A stretch of 64,000 nucleotides of DNA from Pacificimonas pallii (GCF_019204005.1 NZ_JAGSPA010000001.1:62001-126000); one strand, 5' to 3'. Shown: positions 36,488 through 46,453, counted from the stretch's first letter. The notes: a model not told the origin generated them from the sequence alone. Numbers and translations: made by a program.

Positions 36488-37339
36488 CTAGCGCGCGGCG
36501 CGGCGGCGTGCTGCCGCAAGGCCAGCGACACCAAGGCCAAGCAGAGCCAGTGCGCCCGGCGCGGGAACCTGATTACCAGGCCCCATTTCGAACACGTCGA
36601 AGTAGAGATACTTTAGCTTCATGGCGTCATGGTAGCTGCCATGGCCAAACAGGTCTGCGGAAAGCACGACCGTATTGCCAAAGACATTCGCACCGAAATT
36701 GAAGGCATCCGTATCGTTAATGGCGAACGAACCGGTGCTCCTGCCATTGCCCGAAGAGCCACCCGCATATCCATCGCGGCGGGTCAGACCCGTATCGATG
36801 TTACCCAGCGCGGCGAGGGGGTCCATGAAATTCCAGAAGCCGGTCTGCGCATCGCCGATCATAACGTTAGTGTCGCCATCGGCCGTTCCGTACGACGTGT
36901 TGTACAGCGCGGAGGTCAGAGAGGAGATGCGAACCTGCTGGTCGAACTGAAGGACGATATATTCGTTATCGCCAATATTATCGAGCGCATGCTGCGGCGA
37001 ACCCCGGTCCGGATCGCCATTGGATGTCACGCCAAGACCGTTGCTGTAATTGTTGATCTGCGCGCGTTCATGCTGAAGGCCGTTCCAGCCATTCTGATTA
37101 TTTGCAACCGACCACGCCGTCGCCGTCACATTGACGGTGCGCGAGCTGTTGTCGAACGCGCTGAACTGCCGTGTGAAGCTGCATGTCGCGCCGTTATTCG
37201 CGCAAGAGCCGCCGGTCAGGTTCAGCTTGATATTCGACGCGATCTGCGTGGGCGCGGCGCTTGCCGAGCTGGCGATGCCAAATGATGCGAGGCCGAGGGC
37301 CGCCCCCGTCACGATCAGGCTGGAAGTACGTTTTTTCAT
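36488..37339 (-). CDS. PEP-CTERM sorting-domain exported protein
   Basis: 283 residues. There is an N-terminal signal peptide (about residues 1-28). The C-terminal 26 residues contain VPAPGALALLGLGVAGLAA plus an RRRAAR tail, the tripartite PEP-CTERM signal (a VPxPG variant, hydrophobic helix, basic cluster) recognised by an exosortase. The mature part is rich in asparagine, glycine and serine (for example SGSFAIN-like strands) and probably beta-structured; its function is unknown. Start ATG 37339 has AGGG 7 bases upstream; a six-codon longer start also exists. No exosortase or EPS gene is in the window. The 222-base region upstream (37340-37562) is AT-richer and presumably carries the promoter. 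Confidence 0.8.
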   Translation of the reverse strand: MKKRTSSLIVTGAALGLASFGIASSASAAPTQIASNIKLNLTGGSCANNGATCSFTRQFSAFDNSSRTVNVTATAWSVANNQNGWNGLQHERAQINNYSNGLGVTSNGDPDRGSPQHALDNIGDNEYIVLQFDQQVRISSLTSALYNTSYGTADGDTNVMIGDAQTGFWNFMDPLAALGNIDTGLTRRDGYAGGSSGNGRSTGSFAINDTDAFNFGANVFGNTVVLSADLFGHGSYHDAMKLKYLYFDVFEMGPGNQVPAPGALALLGLGVAGLAAARRRAAR

Positions 37340-37562
37340 CTCGAAACCCTGTTTCATATAAATTAACTTATGTGGCCATCGCCAAGCAACTCTCGTACCA
37401 GTTTCACATCACTTTGATTTCGCATGGAAAACGAAATTCACTCTTTCCAAAGTGTAAAGTTTACCGACTCTTTTGGTCCGTACAGACCTCACATGCTGAC
37501 TGAAAATAGTTACCAAAACCGCACCCTTAGCGCAATGCAACGCGAAAGGCCCCGCGCCCCGG

Positions 37563-38000
37563 TCAGGCAAGCGCCTCTTCGATACCGCGATTTGCGAGCA
37601 AGTCGGCACGCTCATTATCGGGGTCGCCCGCATGACCCTTCACCCATTGCCAGTCGATATCGTGCCGCGCTGACGCCTTTACCAGCGCGCGCCAGAGATC
37701 GGCATTCTTAACCGGCTTTTTCGCCGCCGTCTTCCAGCCGTTGCGCTGCCAGCCCGCGACCCATTTCGTGATGCCGTCGCGAACATATACGCTGTCGGTC
37801 GTCAGGCGCACCTTGCAGGGCCGCGTCAGCGCATTCAGCGCCTCGATCGCCGCCATCAGTTCCATACGGTTGTTCGTGGTGTCGGGTTCATAACCATAAA
37901 GTTCGCGCTCATGCGCGCCCATGCGGAGGAGTGCGCCCCAGCCGCCTGGGCCGGGATTGCCCTTGCAGGCGCCGTCCGTTGCAATCTCTACGTCGTTCAT
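37563..38000 (-). CDS. rnhA: Ribonuclease HI
   Basis: 145 residues, the expected length. It hydrolyses the RNA strand of RNA-DNA hybrids. The catalytic carboxylates are Asp9, Glu47, Asp69 and Asp133, with His123 in KGHAGD, all at expected spacing. The start overlaps the thrB stop as ATGA, so it is translated from the ispH-thrB-rnhA message. Confidence 0.95.
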   Translation of the reverse strand: MNDVEIATDGACKGNPGPGGWGALLRMGAHERELYGYEPDTTNNRMELMAAIEALNALTRPCKVRLTTDSVYVRDGITKWVAGWQRNGWKTAAKKPVKNADLWRALVKASARHDIDWQWVKGHAGDPDNERADLLANRGIEEALA

Positions 38001-38980
38001 GACGCAAGCTGATAGTGCCGCAGCCTGCGCGCAAAGGCCATCGGGTCCTTGCGCGTCACCATCGCGCCTGGCGGCGTGTTGATCCAGTCATATGCCCGGG
38101 TCAGCAGGAAGCGCAGCGCCGCGCCGCGCTGCAGCCCTGGCAGGGCCGCGTGTTCAGCCGCGGTGAGCGGGCGCACATTGCGGTATCCCTCCAGCAGAGC
38201 CTCCGCGACAGGGTCGCCGCGATACAGGCCATCATCGTCGAACGCCCAGGCGGCATGCGTTATCGCCAGATCGTAAGCCAGCCTGTCGTGACACGCGAAA
38301 TAGAAATCAATGAGGCCGCTGATCTCACCGCCCTGTATCAGCACATTATCCGGAAACAGGTCGGCGTGAATGATTCCGGCCGGAATGTCGGCGGGAAGCG
38401 TCTGGCGTTGCCACGCCAGCTCTTCCGCGACCAGCGCGGGAAGCGCCGGGTCGATCGCGGAAAGCTGCGCCTTGCAGGCATACGCCAGTTCCTCCCATCC
38501 CGCCAGACCGAGCGTGTTCGGGCGCGTGCCTGAAAATCCCTCCACCCCGAGATGCAGCCGCGCCAGCGCGTCACCCGCCGCCCGGGCGAGCGCGGGCGTC
38601 ACCTCGCTGACCGACACGCCGGGCAGGAATTCGATCAGGCAGGCGGGCCGCCCCTCCAACTGCTGCAGCGCGGCGCCGTCACGGTCCGGAATTGGCGCGG
38701 GAACCGGCAGGCCCTGATGTGAAAGATGCGCCGTCAGCCCGAGAAAAAACGGCAGATCGGCAATATCCACGCGTTTTTCATAGAGAGTAAGAATGAAGCG
38801 GGTTCGCGAATGTTCGCCAGCAGGCCCGAGGCCGCCGACAGCAGCGCCCGTCGTTTCCACGAAATAGTTCGAATTCTCGACGCCCTCCGCAATGCCCTTC
38901 ATGCTCACCAACTCGCCGACGTCATAGCGCGCCAGAAAAGCCGAAAGCGCCTCTGCGGAGACTTTTGTATAGACCGCCAT
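37997..38980 (-). CDS. thrB: Homoserine kinase, ThrB2 (APH-fold) type
   Basis: 327 residues. It phosphorylates homoserine for threonine synthesis using an aminoglycoside-phosphotransferase/choline-kinase fold, not the GHMP fold of enterobacterial ThrB. The kinase motifs are [10 protein letters not shown] (catalytic loop) and IDFYFACHD (metal-binding). Start [10 protein letters not shown] is typical. ispH precedes it by 13 bases and rnhA overlaps its stop, an order common in sphingomonads and rhizobia. Confidence 0.93.
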   Translation of the reverse strand: MAVYTKVSAEALSAFLARYDVGELVSMKGIAEGVENSNYFVETTGAAVGGLGPAGEHSRTRFILTLYEKRVDIADLPFFLGLTAHLSHQGLPVPAPIPDRDGAALQQLEGRPACLIEFLPGVSVSEVTPALARAAGDALARLHLGVEGFSGTRPNTLGLAGWEELAYACKAQLSAIDPALPALVAEELAWQRQTLPADIPAGIIHADLFPDNVLIQGGEISGLIDFYFACHDRLAYDLAITHAAWAFDDDGLYRGDPVAEALLEGYRNVRPLTAAEHAALPGLQRGAALRFLLTRAYDWINTPPGAMVTRKDPMAFARRLRHYQLAS

Positions 38981-38993
38981 CCGCCTGCCGCTC

Positions 38994-39965
38994 TCAGTCT
39001 ACGGTGAGGATGCGCGGCATTTTGAAGATCACATTTTCTTCCGCCGTCGTGACCGGCTCGATCTCGACATCGCGGCCAGAGGAAATCAGGGCGATCAGTT
39101 CCTGTACCAGCACTTCGGGCGCGGACGCCCCGGCCGTGATCCCGACCGTGCGCGCGCCTTCCAGGAACGTCGAATCAAGCGAAGACGCCCGCTCCACCAA
39201 CGTCGCGCGCGCACCGCCGCGCTCTGCAACTTCAACCAGGCGAAGGGAATTCGATGAATTCGGCGCGCCTATGACCAGCACGACATCGGATTTCGCCGCC
39301 AGCGCCTTCACGGCCTCCTGCCGATTCGACGTGGCGTAACAAATATCTTCGCCGCGCGGTGCCTGGATATTCGGGAAGCGCGCCTGCAGCGCCGTGACAA
39401 TTTCCGCCGTGTCATCGACCGAAAGCGTCGTCTGCGTCAGAAATGCCAGATTGCCATCATCTTCGATCGTCAGTGCGCCGACATGCTCGACCGTTTCGAC
39501 CAATGTCATGCGGCCCGCCGGTACCTGCCCAAACGTACCAATGACTTCGGGATGGCCATTATGGCCGATGAACAGGATATGCGCGCCCTTTTCAATAAGG
39601 CGTTCCGCCTGGCGATGCACTTTCGACACCAGCGGGCAGGTCGCGTCGACATAAAGCAATTCGCGCCGTTCCGCCTCGGCCGGGACCGACTTCGGCACAC
39701 CATGGGCGGAAAAGATCACCGGCACGCCGTCCGGGACATCATCGAGTTCCTCCACGAAAACCGCGCCCTGCGCGCGCAGGCTGTCCACGACAAATCGGTT
39801 ATGGACGATCTCGTGGCGCACATAGACCGGCGCGCCATATTTCCTGAGTGCGGTCTCGACGATCTGGATCGCGCGGTCGACGCCGGCGCAGAAGCCGCGC
39901 GGATTGGCGACCAGAATCTTCAGGGGAGCCGAGGCGGCTGGCGACGTAGGGGATGAGGAAGACAT
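38994..39965 (-). CDS. ispH: 4-hydroxy-3-methylbut-2-enyl diphosphate reductase
   Basis: 323 residues. It is the last enzyme of the MEP isoprenoid pathway, reducing HMBPP to IPP and DMAPP with a 4Fe-4S cluster. The three cluster cysteines are Cys26 (GFCAGV), Cys110 (DATCP) and Cys209 (DICYAT). The first 14 residues are a serine/proline/alanine extension. It heads the ispH-thrB-rnhA group on the minus strand and diverges from the lipoprotein gene at 40055 across 89 bases. Confidence 0.96.
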   Translation of the reverse strand: MSSSSPTSPAASAPLKILVANPRGFCAGVDRAIQIVETALRKYGAPVYVRHEIVHNRFVVDSLRAQGAVFVEELDDVPDGVPVIFSAHGVPKSVPAEAERRELLYVDATCPLVSKVHRQAERLIEKGAHILFIGHNGHPEVIGTFGQVPAGRMTLVETVEHVGALTIEDDGNLAFLTQTTLSVDDTAEIVTALQARFPNIQAPRGEDICYATSNRQEAVKALAAKSDVVLVIGAPNSSNSLRLVEVAERGGARATLVERASSLDSTFLEGARTVGITAGASAPEVLVQELIALISSGRDVEIEPVTTAEENVIFKMPRILTVD

Positions 39966-40054
39966 GTCGACAGAGTAAGGGTTTTCTTGCCGCTCCGAAA
40001 GGCGCTTCCTATAGCGGAACGCAAATCACCAACTTCCGATAAAGGTTTCGGTCC

Positions 40055-40678
40055 ATGAAACGCGCCCTCCCCCTCCTCGTCATCACCAGTGCCCTGGCGC
40101 TGGCCGCCTGCGGAGACAGAAACCCGCTGCAGGTCGCGCGCAGCGCCTGTCCGGCGGTTGGCATCCTTGATTATACCGGCGATACGACGCTGTTCAGCCC
40201 CGCCACCAGCCGGGACGCGGATGCGATTGACCTGACCGCGACGATCACGAATTTGCGGGCCCAATGCTATGCGGAAAACGGCCGTGTGATCAGCCAGGCG
40301 AGCTATGATGTGATCGCGATGCGCACGAACGCGGCGGCTGCGCGGACCGTCACGCTCCCCGTTTTCAGCGCGGTCATGCGCGCCGGAGACCGGATCGTTT
40401 CGAAGCAGGTCGGCGGGGTGACGCTCACCTTCCCGGCCGGATCGCTGCGCGCCCAGACGAGCGCTTCGGCCCGCGCCGACATCGCCGAATCGGCGGCCAC
40501 GCTGCCCGATGCCATCAACAGGGAAATCGACAAGCGCCGCAAGCCGGGCGATCCCGATGCCGCGCTCGACCCGCTGAGCCGTCCTTCGGTCCGCGATGCC
40601 GTGCGCGAGGCAAGCTTTGAACTTCTCGTCGGCTTTAATCTCGACGAGCGCGCGCTGGCTTACAATGTCGCGAAATAG
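40055..40678 (+). CDS. Hypothetical lipoprotein
   Basis: 207 residues with a lipobox LAACG (Cys19). The mature protein is about 190 residues, with strands around DLTATITNLRAQC, a charged linker and no family motif I recognise. Similar small lipoproteins of unknown function are common in sphingomonads. An AAAGG site lies 8 bases before ATG 40055. cfa follows by 56 bases on the same strand. A role in the envelope is plausible because of the lipid anchor, but nothing more can be said. Confidence 0.6.
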   Translation: MKRALPLLVITSALALAACGDRNPLQVARSACPAVGILDYTGDTTLFSPATSRDADAIDLTATITNLRAQCYAENGRVISQASYDVIAMRTNAAAARTVTLPVFSAVMRAGDRIVSKQVGGVTLTFPAGSLRAQTSASARADIAESAATLPDAINREIDKRRKPGDPDAALDPLSRPSVRDAVREASFELLVGFNLDERALAYNVAK

Positions 40679-40734
40679 GCATGCGGGAGTCACCGAAATC
40701 ATGTTGATGTCGTAAGGTCTCGGGGGACACCTGC

Positions 40735-41970
40735 ATGTCGCTGATTGAGACGTTTCTATCGCGCCAGATCACACGGGGCGAGCTTGAGATCACCTTTGCG
40801 GACGGCACCGTGCGGACGTTCGGCGCGCCCGATGCCGAAATCGACAAGGTGCGTATCCGGTTCATGGACAGGCATGTTCCGGGCTTCATCGCGCGCCATC
40901 CGCGCCTGGGACTTGGCGAGGCCTATATGGACCACCGCGTGGAGGTCGAGGATCACGACATCCGGCGGCTGATCACGCTCGCCCGGCGGCAAAAGCCGTT
41001 CGAGGCGGCGGAACGCGATGGCCTCGCCCCCAGCTGGCTGCGGCGCAAGGCGCGCGATATTTCCGACCTGCTGCCGCGGCCCAACGACCTTGTGCGCGCG
41101 CGCCGCAATGTGCAGCATCACTATGACATTGGCGACGATCTCTACGCGCTGTTTCTGGATTCGGAATGGCAGTATAGCTGCGCCTATTTCACCGATCCCG
41201 GCAACAGCCTGGAACAGGCGCAGCGGGACAAGATGGCGCATATCGCCGCGAAGCTGGATCTGAAGCCCGGGCAGCGTGTCCTCGACATCGGCTGCGGCTG
41301 GGGCGGCCTCGGCCTGTACCTGAACCGCGTGGCGGGTGTCGAGGTCGTGGGTGTCACGCTGTCGAACGAACAGCACGCCCGCGCCCGGATGCGGGCCGAG
41401 CAGGCCGGGGTCGCGGACAAAGTCGATTTCCGCCTGATGGACTACCGCGATGTCGAAGGGCCGTTCGACCGCATCGTCTCAATTGGCATGTTCGAACATG
41501 TCGGCAGTGACCAGTTCGAAACCTTCTTTCGCAAATGCCGGTCGCTGCTGACGCCTGACGGTGTGATGCTGCTCCACACCATCGGCCGTTACGGCAGGCC
41601 GGGCCGCACGGACGCGTTCACCGACAAATATATCTTCCCCGGTGGCTACATCCCGGCCATGTCGGAAATCACCAGCGCCTATGAGCATAGCCGCCTGTTC
41701 ATGACGGACACCGAGACGCTGCGTGTTCATTACGGCCACACGATCAGGCACTGGTACGACCGCTGTCTGGCCGCGCGCGAGAAGATCATCGAGCTGTACG
41801 ACGAGCGCTTCTTCCGCATGTGGACATTCTACCTCGCCGGCGCCGAAACGGTATTCCGCTATGGCGGCATGGGCAACTACCAGCTGCAGTTCAGCCGCAA
41901 CCGCTACACATTACCGCTGACCCGCGATTACATCGCAGAGGCCGAAGCAAAGTACCGCGCACTGGGCTGA
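40735..41970 (+). CDS. cfa: Cyclopropane-fatty-acyl-phospholipid synthase
   Basis: 411 residues. It methylenates unsaturated acyl chains of membrane phospholipids using S-adenosylmethionine. The N-terminal domain covers about residues 1-120. The methyltransferase motif I VLDIGCGWGG is at 182-191, followed by GVTLSNEQ, EHVG and the family's YIFPGGYIPAMSE and FRMWTFYLAGAE motifs. A GGGGGA site precedes the ATG by 7 bases. Its stop is 4 bases from the convergent grxD stop. Confidence 0.93.
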   Translation: MSLIETFLSRQITRGELEITFADGTVRTFGAPDAEIDKVRIRFMDRHVPGFIARHPRLGLGEAYMDHRVEVEDHDIRRLITLARRQKPFEAAERDGLAPSWLRRKARDISDLLPRPNDLVRARRNVQHHYDIGDDLYALFLDSEWQYSCAYFTDPGNSLEQAQRDKMAHIAAKLDLKPGQRVLDIGCGWGGLGLYLNRVAGVEVVGVTLSNEQHARARMRAEQAGVADKVDFRLMDYRDVEGPFDRIVSIGMFEHVGSDQFETFFRKCRSLLTPDGVMLLHTIGRYGRPGRTDAFTDKYIFPGGYIPAMSEITSAYEHSRLFMTDTETLRVHYGHTIRHWYDRCLAAREKIIELYDERFFRMWTFYLAGAETVFRYGGMGNYQLQFSRNRYTLPLTRDYIAEAEAKYRALG

Positions 41971-41974
41971 GCGG

Positions 41975-42313
41975 CTATTCCGCGCTGGCCGCAACGCCCT
42001 TTTCGCGCATCATTTCGGCAAGCTCGCCAGCCTCGAACATTTCCATCATGATGTCGCTGCCGCCGACGAATTCACCTTTGACGTAAAGCTGCGGAATGGT
42101 TGGCCAGTCGGAATATGTCTTGATGCCCGCACGGATTTCGGGGTCCTGCAGCACGTCGGTCGAACCGAATTCGACGCCAAGATGCTCCAGGATCGCGACG
42201 GCACGGCTGGAAAAGCCGCACTGCGGAAACAGCGGCGTGCCCTTCATGAACAGATGGACATCGCTGCCCTCGACAAGAGTCTTGATACGGGCTGTGGGCG
42301 CGGCTTCTGTCAT
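41975..42313 (-). CDS. grxD: Monothiol glutaredoxin, Grx4 type
   Basis: 112 residues. The monothiol active site is CGFS at residues 32-35, with the PTIPQLYV glutathione-binding loop and GGSDI motif further on. Such glutaredoxins carry and deliver 2Fe-2S clusters and form a complex with BolA. bolA lies 5 bases upstream on the same strand, a classic partnership. Confidence 0.95.
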   Translation of the reverse strand: MTEAAPTARIKTLVEGSDVHLFMKGTPLFPQCGFSSRAVAILEHLGVEFGSTDVLQDPEIRAGIKTYSDWPTIPQLYVKGEFVGGSDIMMEMFEAGELAEMMREKGVAASAE

Positions 42314-42318
42314 ACTGA

Positions 42319-42546
42319 TTACTCCGGTACTGATGTCGTCAATTGCAGGGCATGAAGTTCACCGCCCATGCGGCTGCCAAGCGCGGCGTAGACCATCTGA
42401 TGCTGCTTCACCCGGGTCAGCCCGGCAAAGGCGGGCGCGGTCACGGTCGCGGCATAGTGGTCGCCGTCACCGGCAAGATCGGTGATATCCACAACCGCGC
42501 CTTCGATCGTCTCTTCGATAAGCTGCTTGATATCGGCGGCGGCCAT
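42319..42546 (-). CDS. bolA: BolA family protein
   Basis: 75 residues. The helix-strand order and conserved histidine motif VKQHQMVYAALG near the C-terminus identify BolA. It forms a 2Fe-2S-bridged heterodimer with Grx4 type glutaredoxins and contributes to iron homeostasis. Start ATG 42546 is chosen; a GTG two codons upstream is better spaced from the AGGTG that ends the DUF1476 gene and may be used. It lies between the DUF1476 gene and grxD. Confidence 0.9.
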   Translation of the reverse strand: MAAADIKQLIEETIEGAVVDITDLAGDGDHYAATVTAPAFAGLTRVKQHQMVYAALGSRMGGELHALQLTTSVPE

Positions 42547-42556
42547 GGGCACGGCG

Positions 42557-42883
42557 TTACACCTGGTCCATGAACTGGCGGCGCGCTTCGACCATCTTGT
42601 CGTCCATGGCCTTGCGCACGTCCGCTTCGCTGACATCGATTTCGTCATGCGCGGCCAGGTCGCCGTGAACCTTGCGAAAGACGTCCTCGTCGCCGACCTC
42701 TTCAAAGTCAGCGGCGACGACTTCGCGGGCGTATACGTCGCGTTCTTCCGGCGTCAGGCCGAGCTTTTCCGCCGCCCACTCGCCAAGCAGGCGATTGCGG
42801 CGCGCCGTTACCTTGAACTGCAACTCCGCGTCGGCGGCGAACTTCGCCTCAAAAGCCTTCTTGCGGTCGTTCATGTCAGCCAT
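42557..42883 (-). CDS. DUF1476 protein, ATP synthase zeta-type inhibitor
   Basis: 108 residues, charged and helical. The N-terminus MADMNDRKKAFEAKFAAD and the EWAAEKLGLT and DFEEVGDEDV segments match DUF1476. The Paracoccus member of this family is the zeta subunit that inhibits F1F0-ATPase hydrolysis. GAGGGACC lies upstream of ATG 42883, which fixes the start; a frame extension to 42925 is less likely. It heads the DUF1476-bolA-grxD group and is divergent from the DUF3667 gene. Confidence 0.88.
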   Translation of the reverse strand: MADMNDRKKAFEAKFAADAELQFKVTARRNRLLGEWAAEKLGLTPEERDVYAREVVAADFEEVGDEDVFRKVHGDLAAHDEIDVSEADVRKAMDDKMVEARRQFMDQV

Positions 42884-43020
42884 TGTTGGTCCCTCATCAT
42901 TCGGTTTCCGCCTAGATAGGTGCACGCGCGCGCCGCTGCAATTGCAGAAGTCGCCGCTTGATATGCCGCCGTCGCCGCTTCAATAGTGTGCGGGTGGACT
43001 AATACAGGGGCAAACGCAGG

Positions 43021-44229
43021 ATGGACGTGCAGGAAGCGGCGGGCGCGATATTCGGTGCCGGTATTGCCAGCCGGTTCACGGGCCGGAGCAAGGGCAGGCA
43101 CGCGGCACATTCCGGCGAGCATCATGGCGATTGCCAAAATTGCGGCACGCCAACGCCCGGGCATTATTGCCCCGAATGCGGTCAGCACGCGCATGTCCAC
43201 CGCAGTGTCGGCCATGTGCTGCATGAGCTGGTGCACGGCGTTCTGCACCTTGACGGCAAATTCTGGCGCACGCTCCCCATGATGATCTTTCGGCCAGGCC
43301 GGCTGACGCGCAACTATATCGACGGCAAGCGCGCGCGTTACGTCGCGCCGTTCGGGATGTTTCTGTTCACGATTTTCGCCGTCTACTTCACCTTCGCCTT
43401 TGTCAGCCCGGATGACCTGTTCCCGGATGATATCGCGGAAATCCGCGCCAGCATGGACGCCGATCTCGACACGCCCGGCCAGCAAATGACGCTTGAGGAC
43501 GCTCGCGACCAGCGGGATGCGTTACAGGTGGAAATCGACCAGTTGAAAAAGGATTCTGAGACCGGCGGCATATCGGGGATTGGGCCGACGGTGTCGGCGC
43601 TGGTCGCCCTGGAACGCACCGCCGAAGCTTTCGACACCGCGATCGCCGAGGCGGAAACGCGCGATATTGCCGACGGCGAAACCCGGATGGTCGATGTGGA
43701 GGTCGATGCCGCAGGGATGATCACCGACATCGGATCGGTCCTGAAACAGCAGGGAGACGCAGGCGGCTTCACGGTCTCAGGCGGCGGCGAAGACTGGAAG
43801 TGGATCGACGAGCCCTTGCAGCGGATGTTCAAGGACCCTGAACACGCCGCCTACCGGATCAAGCAATCAGCTTATAAATTCTCCTTTTTGCTTTTGCCGC
43901 TGTCGCTGCCCTTCGTATGGCTGCTCTTCTTCTGGCGCCGGGATATACATCTTTACGATCATACGGTGTTCATTCTTTATGGCCTGAGCTTCGCCAGTCT
44001 GCTGGGAATAGCGCTTTGGGTCGCGGGCGTTGCGGGCTGGATAGCCTGGGGGCTCGGCATTCCGCTCGCCATTCTCGCGCACCAGGTGCACATGTTCGTT
44101 CAACTGAAGGGGACATATCGTCTCGGCTTGTTCGGCGCGCTGGTGCGGACGTTTCTGCTCACAATGGCTGCCGGCATCGTCCTTTTGCTTTACAGCCTGA
44201 TTGTCGTTGGCCTCGGTGCCTTTATCTAG
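43021..44229 (+). CDS. DUF3667 zinc-ribbon membrane protein
   Basis: 402 residues. Cys38, Cys41, Cys50 and Cys53 form a zinc ribbon (CxxC...CPEC). The FRPGRLTRNYIDGKRARYVAP motif that follows is the DUF3667 signature before the first membrane helix (about 110-130). A loop of about 150 residues (135-285), with charged heptad-like stretches, separates this helix from three or four C-terminal helices. Its function is unknown. The AGGGG about 10 bases upstream supports ATG 43021. A terminator hairpin follows the gene at 44269. Confidence 0.78.
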   Translation: MDVQEAAGAIFGAGIASRFTGRSKGRHAAHSGEHHGDCQNCGTPTPGHYCPECGQHAHVHRSVGHVLHELVHGVLHLDGKFWRTLPMMIFRPGRLTRNYIDGKRARYVAPFGMFLFTIFAVYFTFAFVSPDDLFPDDIAEIRASMDADLDTPGQQMTLEDARDQRDALQVEIDQLKKDSETGGISGIGPTVSALVALERTAEAFDTAIAEAETRDIADGETRMVDVEVDAAGMITDIGSVLKQQGDAGGFTVSGGGEDWKWIDEPLQRMFKDPEHAAYRIKQSAYKFSFLLLPLSLPFVWLLFFWRRDIHLYDHTVFILYGLSFASLLGIALWVAGVAGWIAWGLGIPLAILAHQVHMFVQLKGTYRLGLFGALVRTFLLTMAAGIVLLLYSLIVVGLGAFI

Positions 44230-44268
44230 CGCTGGGGAGCGGGCTGCGTTACACAGGCACTGATTCCC

Positions 44269-44302
44269 GCCCCGGCATGCACCGCCGGGGCGTTCTTCTT
44301 TT
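44269..44302 (+). terminator. Intrinsic terminator after DUF3667 gene
   Basis: An 8-base-pair perfect stem (GCCCCGGC and GCCGGGGC) with a 7-base loop is followed by GTTCTTCTTTT. This is a classical rho-independent terminator, about 40 bases after the stop codon and just upstream of purC. Confidence 0.85.
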
Positions 44303-44320
44303 GAAAAGAGAGGCACGCCG

Positions 44321-45109
44321 ATGTCCCGCCGCCGCCAGATCTACGAGGGTAAGGCCAAGATTCTGTATGAAGGCCCCGAACCCGGCACCATCATCCAGTA
44401 TTTCAAGGACGATGCCACCGCCTTCAACAATCAGAAGAAGGGGACCATTAACGGCAAGGGCGTTCTCAATAACCGCATTTCAGAGCATATCTTCACACTG
44501 CTCGGCGGCATCGGCATCCCCAACCACTTCATTCGCCGTCTGAACATGCGCGAACAGCTGGTCAGGCAGGCGGAGATCGTCCCGATCGAGGTTATTGTCA
44601 GGAACGTCGCCGCAGGATCGCTGACCAAGCGCCTTGGCATTGAGGAAGGGACGCCGCTTCCCCGGACGATCCTGGAATATTGTTATAAGGACGATGCGCT
44701 GGGCGATCCCATGATCACCGAAGAGCATATCGCCTGTTTCGGCTGGGCCAGCCAGGAAGAGATGCACGAGATTTCCGATATGGCGATCCGCATCAACGAT
44801 TTCATGTGCGGGCTGTTTGCGGCGATCGGCATCCGTCTGGTCGATTTCAAGCTGGAGTTCGGCCGGGTCTGGGAAAATGAGTTTTCCCGCATCATTCTGG
44901 CGGACGAAATCAGCCCTGACGGCTGCCGCCTCTGGGACATGAAGACGGAAGAGAAGCTCGACAAGGACCGTTTCCGCCGCGATCTTGGCGGCGAAGTCGA
45001 GGCCTATCAGGAAGTCGCGCGCCGCCTTGGGTTGATGCCCGAGGACGGCGCAGGCATCGAAAAGGTCGCCGACCTCGCCGAAGCCCGCAAGGCGCGTTCG
45101 AAGGACTAG
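44321..45109 (+). CDS. purC: Phosphoribosylaminoimidazole-succinocarboxamide synthase
   Basis: 262 residues. SAICAR synthase couples CAIR and aspartate with ATP in purine synthesis. Family motifs are [10 protein letters not shown] (start), [28 protein letters not shown] and [21 protein letters not shown] site sits 9 bases upstream of ATG. Immediately upstream is the terminator at 44269, so purC must have its own promoter close to its start. It converges on the LpoA-like gene with 17 bases between stops. Confidence 0.96.
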   Translation: MSRRRQIYEGKAKILYEGPEPGTIIQYFKDDATAFNNQKKGTINGKGVLNNRISEHIFTLLGGIGIPNHFIRRLNMREQLVRQAEIVPIEVIVRNVAAGSLTKRLGIEEGTPLPRTILEYCYKDDALGDPMITEEHIACFGWASQEEMHEISDMAIRINDFMCGLFAAIGIRLVDFKLEFGRVWENEFSRIILADEISPDGCRLWDMKTEEKLDKDRFRRDLGGEVEAYQEVARRLGLMPEDGAGIEKVADLAEARKARSKD

Positions 45110-45126
45110 CGCCCGCGCCTCCCGCC

Positions 45127-46437
45127 TCAGTTGACCAGCATCGAGACCCGGTTGTTCTGGAAGGCCCTGGGTGCGGGACTGATGATCTTCGTGCCGCCGG
45201 GGCCGACCTCCTGAACCTCAAGGCCGCGCTGGGCGACGCCGTTCGCGCCAAAGCGGAAAATGCCGTCAAGGCCGACAAAACCGTCGGGATCGCTGAGCGA
45301 CTTCATGGGGAATGGCGCATTCAGCTGCCAGTTCGCCGCCTGGCCCTGCACCAGCAGCACCGAATCATAGGCGAGGCTGGAAAGGCGCGACGGCGCACCG
45401 CCGAATTTGGCGCGATACCGCCCGGCAAACTGGTTGAAGCGGGCATCGGGCACGCTGGCATACCAGCTGCCCCGCAATCCGCGCGCACTGGCGATGCGGC
45501 CATCGGCGTTCCACAGTTCGGTGCCCAGATACCGCACCTTGCCGGGGCCAGCGCCGTAGCGCTGCAGGCTTTGCAGGAATTCGGACGCGATGGCACCGCC
45601 ATCGGCGATTAGCAGCGTTTCGAAGCTGACGGGCGCGATGCGCTCCTCCACCGGCGCAACAGTGCCGTCGGCGCGGACAATGCCGCCCTGAGCGGCGCGT
45701 GCGGTACGCGCCTCGAAATCAGTGAGACGCCGCACACTCGCAGGCAGCGCGGATTTTTTGCGCTCATAGGTTTCCATGGCGGTGACACGCCCGCCCGCGC
45801 CGTTCACCGAGGCCATGAAGGCATCGCTGGCACGGCGGCCATAGGTGCCCGAGGGAATCAGCGCGGCGAAACGGTCAATGCCGCGGGACCGCGCGAAATT
45901 GACAACGCGTTCAATCGACTGCGCGGGCTGGAAGCCCATGACATATACCCCATTTCCCGCGACCTCCGCATCGTTCGAATAGCTGATCACGGGAATATCC
46001 CTGGACCGGGCAAACGCGCGGATCGCGCGGACATTTTCCGCCATTAGCGGCCCCAGAAACACCAGCGCGCCGTCGTCGACCGCGCGCTGCGCAGCGCGCT
46101 CGGGGCCGTTTGCGGCGGTGTCATAGACTTCGAGTTCGATATCGCCGCCGCCAAGATCGAGCAGCGCCATATTGGCCGCATTGGCAAGCGAACGACCGAC
46201 ACGGGCATTGGGACCTGTCGTCGGGAGAAGAAGTGCCACACGGTTCTTCACCGCCGGAAGCGCGATGTCCGTGTTCGTGTCCTCGACTTCCTGTTCGACG
46301 GGGGCGGCGATGACCGGCCCCTCGTCCTCCACCGCAGTCGTCGTGCAGGCGCCCGCAAGCATAAGCGCGCAAATCGCGAAGGCGGCGCTGCCCTTTTTGA
46401 AAGAGCCCTGTTTCAAACTGGCAAGGATCTTCAACAT
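45127..46437 (-). CDS. Penicillin-binding protein activator LpoA-like, ligand-binding-fold lipoprotein
   Basis: 436 residues. A signal sequence with an AGAC possible lipobox (Cys31) leads to a periplasmic type-1 ligand-binding fold (KNRVALLLPTTGPNARVGRSLANAANMALLD...). Residues FAALIPSGTYGRRASDAF and the later RYLGTELWN are typical. In gammaproteobacteria LpoA binds PBP1a and stimulates peptidoglycan synthesis; the alphaproteobacterial family may act similarly, but this is inferred. It is divergent from rsmI with only 16 bases between the two start codons. Confidence 0.8.
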   Translation of the reverse strand: MLKILASLKQGSFKKGSAAFAICALMLAGACTTTAVEDEGPVIAAPVEQEVEDTNTDIALPAVKNRVALLLPTTGPNARVGRSLANAANMALLDLGGGDIELEVYDTAANGPERAAQRAVDDGALVFLGPLMAENVRAIRAFARSRDIPVISYSNDAEVAGNGVYVMGFQPAQSIERVVNFARSRGIDRFAALIPSGTYGRRASDAFMASVNGAGGRVTAMETYERKKSALPASVRRLTDFEARTARAAQGGIVRADGTVAPVEERIAPVSFETLLIADGGAIASEFLQSLQRYGAGPGKVRYLGTELWNADGRIASARGLRGSWYASVPDARFNQFAGRYRAKFGGAPSRLSSLAYDSVLLVQGQAANWQLNAPFPMKSLSDPDGFVGLDGIFRFGANGVAQRGLEVQEVGPGGTKIISPAPRAFQNNRVSMLVN

Positions 46438-46453
46438 GGCTTAGCTCTCTCTC

